Source: Gammaproteobacteria bacterium (GTDB lineage: Bacteria; Pseudomonadota; Gammaproteobacteria; UBA12402). Taken from it: a stretch of 11,584 nt of DNA. The stretch lies in the NCBI GenBank assembly GCA_028282395.1, contig JANQHY010000224.1:1-11584 (forward strand), given 5' to 3'. Numbering within the stretch: the stretch's first letter is position 1; the number at the start of each line of letters is the position of its first letter. The position numbers and the translations under genes were made by a program. Shown piece by piece: positions 5,760 to 11,584 of the stretch. The notes beneath the pieces are model-generated. The model made no database searches. It was given only the letters and a program-made list of their open reading frames with translations, and had not been told where the DNA came from.

Positions 5760-8135
5760 TTAAAGCCCAGCACCAATAGTAAAGTCGACAGCTTTCTTTG
5801 CATCGTGTTTTTTATGAGACAACACTCCAGCTATAGCCAACTCTAGCGTTGCACCGAACGGCGTATACCAATCCAGTTGAATACCCGTTGAGTAACGGAG
5901 CTCTTTAAACGCAAAACCACGAATACCTAAATCATGAGGTTGATTACCATCGCCACTAGTAGAGAAAACGTTACCACCATCAACAAACCAGGTAGTGCGG
6001 ACATTTTTACCCAATGGGTTAGGGAAAATAATGCCGGCTGAACCAGTAAGCAGCATATTGCCACCGAGAGAATTACCCTGAGAATCGACTGGCCCCAAGG
6101 AGCCCGATTCAAACCCACGTACCGCACCCAATCCATCCATACCACCAGCAAAGAAGTTTTGGAAGAAAGGATTCTCTCCGGCATAGGAGCCATAACCATT
6201 AGAAAAGCCCATTGCTCCACGCAGATGCAGCACCCAACTACGGTGATAGAGTGGATGATAGTAGGTCGCCATATAGCTAGTTTGATAGTAACGCAAAGAT
6301 TTATCTGAAACGGGGACCGTGACACGGAAATTAAGGTTCTCATGCCAACCTTGCGTTGGGAACAGATAGCGATCGAGGGTAGTATAGCTCCATCCAGCAT
6401 TAATTATTGGCTGATAAAAGCGTTTGCCATGTTTTCTCACAAAATCCACGAGCTGTGTCGATGGGTTACTGCCAATACCAAGTTTAGTATTAGTGTAGCC
6501 AAAACCTAAATGATATCGCGACCGTGGCGAGGCACGGAAAGTGTATCGCAGCATGAAACCAGCATTATCAGTAGAGTACTCAGCAGTATCAAGATATGAG
6601 GTGTCATAAGTTTGATAAAAAAGGTTAATGTCCTGGCCAATTCCCGAAGCAGTAAAATAGGGATTAAAATAATCGATATTATAGCCCGTCTGTACTTTAT
6701 CACGGTTAAAAGAGAGTCCAAGGGTATTACCAGCACCAAGGAAATTTTTCTGGTTCAGCGAGGCACCAAACGTTGGACCATTTGCACTCGAATAACCACC
6801 CTGGATAGTAAAGGCTGCGGCGGGCATTTCGGTAACTTTGTAGTTAAGGTCCTCTTCATTAGGGTGGCCCGCTACGGGTGTAGCACTAACCGCCACCTGC
6901 CTAACATACGGCAGCATGTGTAAATTATGCACAGACTCATCATGAATTTTCTTTGCAGATGATAATGCGCCTTCCTGTTGAACAATTTGGCGGCGCAATA
7001 CTCTATCATTGGTCTGATAATTACCCGAGAAGGTAATATGACGAATATAGATACGCTGGCCAGGAATAACTTCTAAGGTTAGGAAAACCTGATGGGTTTT
7101 ATCATCAATCTTCGGCGTCACATTAATTGTCGCATGGGCATAACCTTTTTCATTCAATGCGGAAATAATTTTTTTCTGCAACTCGACTAGTTTCTTACGC
7201 GAGAACAGCTCACCGGTTTTAAGGGTTGACATCTTATACAATTCTGTTTGCGTTAGAATGGTCTTGCCACTAAATTTATAACCACTCAGTCGATACTGCG
7301 CACCTTCATGAATGTGAACGGTAATGTAAACTTGGCGGCGATTCGGTGTCATGCCGACCTGTTTCGAGATCAGTTGATACTTCAAATACCCGCGGTCAAG
7401 GTAGAAAAAATGTAAGCGTTGCAGGTCAGCCGCCAGCTTTTTATTGGCGTACACATCATCTTTGCTAAATATGGTAGTCAATCCGGGAGTTGTCAGCTTA
7501 AACTGTTTTACTAACAGCTTCTCTGAAAATGCATGGTTACCAAGAATGGTAATTTTCTTTACTTTCAGCTCTTTTCCTTCAGCTATATTGATATTCAGTA
7601 CCACACGATTATTTGCCATATGCTCAACTTCCGTATGAACACGAGCACTATATTTACCCTGCATCAGGTACTGATCCAATAATACACCACGAATCTCATC
7701 AACAAAGAAGGGATTATACTCAGCGCCATTCGAAATGCCTGCATCATTTAAGGCCTTCATGAGATCTTTGCGCTGAATTGACTGGTTGCCCCGCAACACA
7801 ATATTGCCAACAATCGGACGCTCAACAACATTAATATTAAGTGTATCACCCTGACGCGTTAAGGTAACATTAGAAAAGAACCCTGATTTATAAAGATCAT
7901 CAATGACTTCACTACTCGTGTCACCATCTATCTTGTCGCCAACTTTAATGGGAAGATAGCTCTCTAAAGTCGCCTGCTGAATCCGTTGCAATCCATGAAC
8001 CGTGATATGGTTAACAGTAAATGGCGTAGCAAGTGAACTATCTGTTGCTCCATCACCTACCATTGCTGCTTGTGCTGTTGCGACAACACCGCTTAATAAT
8101 AGCGTTGCCGTTAATTTTTTTATCATATTTGTCAA
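5760..8135 (-). CDS. bamA: Outer membrane protein assembly factor BamA
   Basis: BamA is the Omp85-family core of the Bam complex and inserts beta-barrel proteins into the outer membrane. The 791-residue product has a signal peptide ending near TAQAA. Five POTRA domains span roughly residues 38-437; the first starts VNHITVHGLQRI, the second IVGNIVLRGNQSI, and the fifth IYIRHITFSGN. A 16-strand barrel follows from about 445. The Omp85 loop motif VRGF is at 672-675 in AVRGFESGSLGP. The protein ends DFTIGAGL, so the last residue is Leu rather than the usual Phe or Trp. A TTG start at 8135 is preferred because AAAGAGA (8143-8149) lies seven bases upstream. ATG 8126, three codons later, has no ribosome site but would give the same mature protein. 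It heads the skp-lpxD-fabZ-lpxA-lpxB cluster. Upstream is an unknown gene instead of rseP. Confidence 0.97.
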   Translation of the reverse strand: MTNMIKKLTATLLLSGVVATAQAAMVGDGATDSSLATPFTVNHITVHGLQRIQQATLESYLPIKVGDKIDGDTSSEVIDDLYKSGFFSNVTLTRQGDTLNINVVERPIVGNIVLRGNQSIQRKDLMKALNDAGISNGAEYNPFFVDEIRGVLLDQYLMQGKYSARVHTEVEHMANNRVVLNINIAEGKELKVKKITILGNHAFSEKLLVKQFKLTTPGLTTIFSKDDVYANKKLAADLQRLHFFYLDRGYLKYQLISKQVGMTPNRRQVYITVHIHEGAQYRLSGYKFSGKTILTQTELYKMSTLKTGELFSRKKLVELQKKIISALNEKGYAHATINVTPKIDDKTHQVFLTLEVIPGQRIYIRHITFSGNYQTNDRVLRRQIVQQEGALSSAKKIHDESVHNLHMLPYVRQVAVSATPVAGHPNEEDLNYKVTEMPAAAFTIQGGYSSANGPTFGASLNQKNFLGAGNTLGLSFNRDKVQTGYNIDYFNPYFTASGIGQDINLFYQTYDTSYLDTAEYSTDNAGFMLRYTFRASPRSRYHLGFGYTNTKLGIGSNPSTQLVDFVRKHGKRFYQPIINAGWSYTTLDRYLFPTQGWHENLNFRVTVPVSDKSLRYYQTSYMATYYHPLYHRSWVLHLRGAMGFSNGYGSYAGENPFFQNFFAGGMDGLGAVRGFESGSLGPVDSQGNSLGGNMLLTGSAGIIFPNPLGKNVRTTWFVDGGNVFSTSGDGNQPHDLGIRGFAFKELRYSTGIQLDWYTPFGATLELAIAGVLSHKKHDAKKAVDFTIGAGL

Positions 8136-8282
8136 TCTATTATCTCTTTATTTATTGAGACTACTCAACTCGGCTCGCGAGAGCGCATCAGGCTATTGTA
8201 CTTGAATGCGGCTGCGCTTCAAGAGCCGCGAACCGGAAAGAGGCTTGAAATCTTCTTCGCCCATAATCAAGCAATATTCAAA
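8136..8282. other. Structured spacer between the unknown gene and bamA
   Basis: This 147-base spacer is more GC-rich than its surroundings in the middle and rich in inverted repeats. A hairpin at 8201-8223 pairs CTTGAA with TTCAAG, with an inner GCG/CGC stem around a GCTG loop and one bulged base. CGGCTC (8171-8176) and GAGCCG (8223-8228) form an outer pair. GCTTGA (8243-8248) and TCAAGC (8267-8272) form another directly after the stop of the unknown gene. None has a T-run. It may hold a structured bamA leader or a 3' end, and any bamA promoter must lie here or upstream. Confidence 0.45.
8143..8149 (-). promoter_or_regulatory. Ribosome binding site of bamA (favours TTG start)
   Basis: AAAGAGA on the minus strand sits seven bases before TTG 8135 but sixteen bases before ATG 8126, so it favours the TTG. 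The difference is only three residues at the front of the signal peptide. Confidence 0.5.
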
Positions 8283-10574
8283 TCAATTACAAGTGTTAAT
8301 AATATGTTCACTATTGTTAATTGGTTTTGGTGGCTCCTTAAGCGGGGCTTTGAATAGCTTTCCATAAAGATTTGTCTGCTGCGATCGCTGCTGAATAACG
8401 CCTGTCGATAATTTGCTAGAACGCTGCCTAAGAGCAGCAGGGAGAAACGCTGGCTGCCGAGAATAGTTAACCGCTGTCGAAGTTGAAAACACCTCCATAA
8501 CCATTTTCCAACACTGTGTTAATGCCGCCTTGGTCCCTCGAACCGACTGATAGAACCACAACCGCTGAATGAAGGTCGAAAATGAAGGGGAAATGCACCA
8601 ATTCTTATCAACTATCTCCTGTCTTTTATTATTCAACGCCTCCCGCTGTTCGGCAGAATCACCCTCTGCAATCCATTTAGCATAAGTTTCATTTATTTGT
8701 TGCAATGCCGCACTAATTTTTACCCTTTCTGCTTCTTGGGAATATGTCGCCAAGCGCTGCTCAACATTGGCCAATGTTTTAACCAGCAAGACGATATTAT
8801 CCAACATCCGCGAATGCTTACAAGCAGCACTACTATCATTAGCTGCACCGCCCTGAACAGATTTAAGGCGCTGCATCATAGTAGAGAAATCGTTTGCACT
8901 ATTGACAATTACTTCCATCTCTTTGGCAAAACCATACTTCAATTCGTATTCCTGGTGCTTTTTCCCATCCCCTACCTCCGTTGATCGCTTCACATAATAG
9001 TCCCGGGCCAAATGAAGCAGCTCTAACAAAACTGTCCGCTGCTGGACCATGAGCACCTGACAATGTTGCTGATTATCTGCAGGATCAAGATTTACTATAT
9101 CATTATGGCACTGTTTCGCACGCTTGTTGAAATGGCTTCTAATGTAACTCGCCTCGTAGTCCATATAACTCTCAACACTAATACGCGCATTATCAATTTC
9201 AATAAGCGCTTTAATCGTTTTTTTCTGTTTCCCACTCAGTTTGTTAGCACCAGAGCTACTCTCCTTTTCGCTACTTAAAAAGGCCTGCTGATTATTATTA
9301 AGATAGGGATATAGTGCTGGATGACTATCTGCATTTACCTGCAGCGTTTTTCCTGTAGCACCTGACTGCAGATACCAACACCGCTCTCTACTAACATAGT
9401 AAAGTGCATAGTCCCCACTCTGCGCTGGTGGAATAGCCTGCCGCTTAGCAACAACCGTTAATCCAGAGAAATTAATCGTTGGCGGGGTTTTTGCCAATAA
9501 ATGCAGTTTGCCATTAACTATTGCGCAACGCTGTGTGGCGTGCGGATGACTATATTTATAACTTTGTGTACACCCCAACATATCATTGTAACTCTTGCCA
9601 TAAACCACTTTAAAGAATGGTTCGATTAGTGCCTGACAGGTATTACCATGCATAAGACTGTAGTCAACAAGCATTGGGGCATTTGCCTTTAGATACGCTT
9701 CTTGTTGAGCCAACCGCTGTGTATCACAGGCTACTTTCTGTGGCAACGACAGCTTTTTCGCTTCATTTTGCTTCCAGACGAATTTATTACCTTCATCACT
9801 AGACTTCATCAATAGATGCTGAGCCTTTGCTTTATCAATAGTAGGAGAGAATTTATTTTGCTTCTTTAGATCAGCATGTATCTGTTTTCTCACTTTCTCA
9901 TCAAACGACCAACTATTATTCTCTTTAGGTGGCAACAACCCGTCATCTTCATCGAGCTCTATCTCACTTTCCATAATCAAACGGTCAGCATCATAAAGTT
10001 TATAGCGATAGTGGACAATTCTCTCTTCAATATCAGAAAAGATACTCTCAACAGCTTTACGCTTACCTATCTCCTCAAAAACAATAAACCTCCCCTTTTT
10101 ATCCTTTACTACCTCATTGCGATAAATCTTAGCGGGATTATCACCGGTTAAATCGGCCAATGACCACTGCTGGACTTTTTGGTCACGCCTCTGCTCTTCC
10201 ATTAGATGGTGACCAAAATGTATAAAGTTATTCACTTGTGCTTTATCCGCAGGAAAGATATCAACGAAAGCGTCATGAGGCATTCCTGAGTACTCATCTG
10301 ATGGTTTGATCAACGACTCATTCTGAATAATTAACAGCGATTCTTTGCCTATAGTTACCGCACCAATACTACATAATAGTCTTAAAGGCTGATCAGGGCT
10401 ACTTTTAGGCACTGCACAGAGATTAAGATAGAAGTGACCGCTAACTGAATTGGCAATACCACCAATCACACCCTTTAAATTTGGATTAACACCAACAGTA
10501 ATATAATAGTTATACTCATCAGAGAAAAAAGGCTTCTTGCTATTGTCACCATCCACTTCAAACCAATTATTCAT
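8283..10574 (-). CDS. Large protein of unknown function; effector candidate by context
   Basis: I do not recognise this 763-residue protein. It has no signal peptide or membrane segment. Residues 20-205 look beta-rich (YNYYITVGVNPNLKG, GHFYLNLCAV). An acidic patch follows at about 203-211 (SEIELDEDD) and a lysine-rich helical stretch at 225-300. A Tyr/Trp-rich segment at 388-425 (GDYALYYVSRERCWYLQS) follows. A long helical region at about 445-660 may include coiled coil. The C-terminus (about 700-763) is Ser/Gln/Pro-rich and probably disordered. There are about a dozen cysteines, which fits a cytoplasmic protein. ATG 10574 has AAGGA (10583-10587) eight bases upstream and an extended -10 promoter nearby. 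Large, soluble, lineage-specific proteins with disordered ends are common among Dot/Icm effectors, but the last residues (SEHIINTCN) lack a clear E-block, so this is only a hypothesis. It replaces rseP upstream of bamA. Confidence 0.85.
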   Translation of the reverse strand: MNNWFEVDGDNSKKPFFSDEYNYYITVGVNPNLKGVIGGIANSVSGHFYLNLCAVPKSSPDQPLRLLCSIGAVTIGKESLLIIQNESLIKPSDEYSGMPHDAFVDIFPADKAQVNNFIHFGHHLMEEQRRDQKVQQWSLADLTGDNPAKIYRNEVVKDKKGRFIVFEEIGKRKAVESIFSDIEERIVHYRYKLYDADRLIMESEIELDEDDGLLPPKENNSWSFDEKVRKQIHADLKKQNKFSPTIDKAKAQHLLMKSSDEGNKFVWKQNEAKKLSLPQKVACDTQRLAQQEAYLKANAPMLVDYSLMHGNTCQALIEPFFKVVYGKSYNDMLGCTQSYKYSHPHATQRCAIVNGKLHLLAKTPPTINFSGLTVVAKRQAIPPAQSGDYALYYVSRERCWYLQSGATGKTLQVNADSHPALYPYLNNNQQAFLSSEKESSSGANKLSGKQKKTIKALIEIDNARISVESYMDYEASYIRSHFNKRAKQCHNDIVNLDPADNQQHCQVLMVQQRTVLLELLHLARDYYVKRSTEVGDGKKHQEYELKYGFAKEMEVIVNSANDFSTMMQRLKSVQGGAANDSSAACKHSRMLDNIVLLVKTLANVEQRLATYSQEAERVKISAALQQINETYAKWIAEGDSAEQREALNNKRQEIVDKNWCISPSFSTFIQRLWFYQSVRGTKAALTQCWKMVMEVFSTSTAVNYSRQPAFLPAALRQRSSKLSTGVIQQRSQQTNLYGKLFKAPLKEPPKPINNSEHIINTCN

Positions 10575-10608
10575 GATACATTTCCTTATATTTTTTTAAT
10601 GGAAGAAA

Positions 10609-10638
10609 ATTCTAGCACAAAAATTATTTCCAAGTAAA
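10609..10638 (-). promoter_or_regulatory. Promoter of the 763-residue unknown gene
   Basis: On the minus strand TTTACT (10638-10633) is separated by 18 bases from TAGAAT (10614-10609). The latter is preceded by TGC (10617-10615), an extended -10 motif. Transcription would start near 10602, giving a leader of about 28 bases that contains the AAGGA ribosome site. Confidence 0.6.
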
Positions 10639-10670
10639 ATACAAATCATAAAAAAATATCGCTATTCCCC

Positions 10671-10703
10671 CTTAATATTTTGTTAATAAACCCAATATAG
10701 AAT
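10671..10703 (+). promoter_or_regulatory. PmrA-like promoter 1
   Basis: CTTAAT (10671-10676) and GTTAAT (10682-10687) are separated by five bases, an 11-base direct repeat of the kind bound by PmrA. After ten further bases comes TAGAAT (10698-10703), a good -10 box. This matches the second site in spacing and half-site sequence. It points to the right, so it would give the downstream gene a leader of about 210 bases, or drive a short non-coding transcript. PmrA control of Dot/Icm and effector genes is known in Legionella and Coxiella; its use here is inferred. Confidence 0.5.
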
Positions 10704-10851
10704 TAAATATCGAAATAAAAATTATTGGATTGCTTTTTATAAGCAAGCAAACCTTTATACTAACTCTATCCCATAATCGAAATCTATAAATTCACAAAAG
10801 CACAAGAAATATACCTCTCAATTTTTCGACAACACGAAGAGAAAAATTCAC

Positions 10852-10884
10852 TTTAATATTTCGTTAATAATTTCTCATTAAAAT
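10852..10884 (+). promoter_or_regulatory. PmrA-like promoter 2, directly upstream of the + strand gene
   Basis: TTTAAT (10852-10857) and GTTAAT (10863-10868), five bases apart, are followed after ten bases by TAAAAT (10879-10884). The layout is the same as at 10671-10703. Transcription would start near 10891, about 30 bases before the ATG at 10921. The direct repeat replaces a recognisable -35 box, as expected for a promoter activated by a PmrA-type response regulator. Confidence 0.55.
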
Positions 10885-10908
10885 CTCGGCACCCGCAAAG
10901 CAAAGAGT

Positions 10909-10914
10909 AGGAGG
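10909..10914 (+). promoter_or_regulatory. Strong ribosome binding site of the partial + strand gene
   Basis: A full AGGAGG lies six bases before ATG 10921. It is the strongest ribosome site in the window and makes the start of the downstream gene secure despite the lack of a recognised family. Confidence 0.85.
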
Positions 10915-10920
10915 ATAAAG

Positions 10921-11584
10921 ATGATAAGTGCACGCAAAAAAAGAGAAGGGCTTATTAAAGCTGAGAATAACTTAATTAAGCTATCACTCTCTTTCTTAAA
11001 GAATCTCTCCACACAGAGACAAAGAGGAGAAGACTTCAATGATTCCGAGCTCTATAAAATCGAGGATCATTACAAAGCTCTTAATTCACCACAGTCAATC
11101 AACACTGCTATATGCCAATATGGACAAGAATTACTCCCTCTGCAACAACGAATCTCCCACGCCTTTAAGCAGGAGAAAGAGAAAGGAAAAGTGCCAAACC
11201 CTTTTGGCCATACGGCAATAAGATACAATAGCGCTTATAGAATTTTCATAAAAATTTCTCACGCAATTGACAAAGTTAACCATTTTCGTGAAAGTTTAGG
11301 AAAGCCTCCACTTAGCGGCTCAATCAACTCAATCCTATCACAGCAGTTTTCTCAGCATCTTAACAAAAGTTCTGCACGTGAAGAGATTTCACAAGATCTT
11401 AAAGAAGCAATTGAAAACAGAATTATAAAGAATAAATGGTCATGGTTTTCACGCAAGAAGAAATCATTAAGCAAGAGCGAAAACAACTTCCTCAAGAGTC
11501 TGGACTATGAGAAGTTGGCAGATATCGCCATCAATGAGAGCCATCGTGACATATGTGATGAAATGGTTAATCGCGGCGAAATTG
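10921..11584 (+). CDS. Protein of unknown function, 3' end missing; effector candidate by context
   Basis: The frame opens at ATG 10921 and stays open to the window edge, giving 221 residues with no stop. I do not recognise the family. The visible part is hydrophilic, very rich in Lys, Ser, Asn and Glu, and predicted mostly helical. It starts MISARKKREGLIKAENNLIK and includes LLPLQQRISHAFKQEKEKGK, an NPFGHTAIRYNSAYR stretch at 93-107, a helix with REEISQDLKEAIENRIIKNK, and a basic aromatic patch WSWFSRKKKS (173-182). No signal peptide, membrane segment or catalytic motif is evident. The promoter has a PmrA-like repeat, which together with the composition suggests a regulated, possibly secreted protein. 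It is divergent from the 763-residue gene and may share its control region. Function is not assignable from what is visible. Confidence 0.85.
   Translation, partial: MISARKKREGLIKAENNLIKLSLSFLKNLSTQRQRGEDFNDSELYKIEDHYKALNSPQSINTAICQYGQELLPLQQRISHAFKQEKEKGKVPNPFGHTAIRYNSAYRIFIKISHAIDKVNHFRESLGKPPLSGSINSILSQQFSQHLNKSSAREEISQDLKEAIENRIIKNKWSWFSRKKKSLSKSENNFLKSLDYEKLADIAINESHRDICDEMVNRGEI

Larger units (their letters stand above)
10575..10920. other. Divergent AT-rich intergenic regulatory region
   Basis: This 346-base region has no supportable gene; between 10704 and 10850 the plus strand has no ATG or GTG. It holds one leftward promoter (10609-10638) and two rightward PmrA-like promoters (10671-10703 and 10852-10884). 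A small hairpin lies at 10730-10746 (TTGCTT and AAGCAA around a five-base loop). An inverted repeat, AATTTTTC (10820-10827) and GAAAAATT (10841-10848), abuts the second PmrA-like box. Confidence 0.7.

Noticed and set aside
5927..6739. Additional minus-strand frames inside bamA (5927-6400 and 6506-6739)
   Set aside because: Frame-shifted shadows; the bamA frame itself is continuous with all expected domains, so they do not indicate a frameshift.
8283..8340. E-block secretion signal at the C-terminus of the 763-residue protein
   Set aside because: The tail has scattered Glu and Lys but no EExxE-like cluster, and position -3 is Thr rather than hydrophobic; not strong enough to call.
10671..10690. 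PmrA-like box 1 as an activator site for the leftward 763-residue gene
   Set aside because: The repeat is oriented to the right and lies about 57 bases upstream of the leftward -10 box, not at the usual position; that gene has its own extended -10 promoter.
11039..11221. Short plus-strand frame starting at 11039
   Set aside because: Lies in a different frame inside the longer partial gene that starts at 10921, which has a strong ribosome site and no stop.
1..11584. CRISPR arrays, tRNA or rRNA genes, insertion sequences
   Set aside because: No regularly spaced repeats, no cloverleaf-like or rRNA-like sequence, and no transposase frame or terminal inverted repeats were seen.

Overview
The window looks like the chromosome of a Gram-negative gammaproteobacterium. 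The evidence is the lipid A and outer-membrane assembly order bamA-skp-lpxD-fabZ-lpxA-lpxB, close residue-level resemblance to the enteric versions, and a yebC-ruvC pair. Composition is moderately AT-rich. Two intergenic sites resemble the tandem TTAAT half-sites of the PmrA response regulator used by Legionella and Coxiella, so a Legionellales-type, host-associated bacterium is the best guess. That lineage assignment is inference.

Region 1 (1-1153, + strand): the 3' part of yebC, whose start lies outside the window, followed by ruvC. ruvC begins at a TTG codon, and its ribosome site overlaps the yebC stop. A factor-independent terminator overlaps the end of ruvC. ruvA and ruvB are not next to it.

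Region 2 (1213-8135, - strand, read right to left): bamA (outer-membrane protein insertase), skp/ompH (periplasmic chaperone), lpxD joined in frame to fabZ, lpxA (GTG start sharing one base with the fabZ stop) and lpxB. LpxA, LpxD and LpxB are lipid A biosynthesis enzymes. FabZ makes enoyl-ACP from the same 3-hydroxyacyl-ACP pool that LpxA and LpxD use. BamA and Skp deliver proteins to the membrane that this lipid A builds. The standout is that lpxD and fabZ form one uninterrupted reading frame, although fabZ keeps its own strong ribosome site. Skp carries unusual low-complexity extensions, and BamA lacks the usual terminal aromatic residue.

Region 3 (8136-11584): accessory DNA. An unrecognised 763-residue gene on the - strand lies directly upstream of bamA, where rseP sits in Escherichia coli. 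A 346-base AT-rich non-coding region separates it from a divergent, unrecognised + strand gene that runs off the window. This intergenic region holds one good promoter for the - strand gene and two tandem promoters of identical architecture pointing right, each with a PmrA-like direct repeat 10 bases before its -10 box. The two unknown genes are reasonable candidates for secreted (Dot/Icm-type) effectors, on context only.
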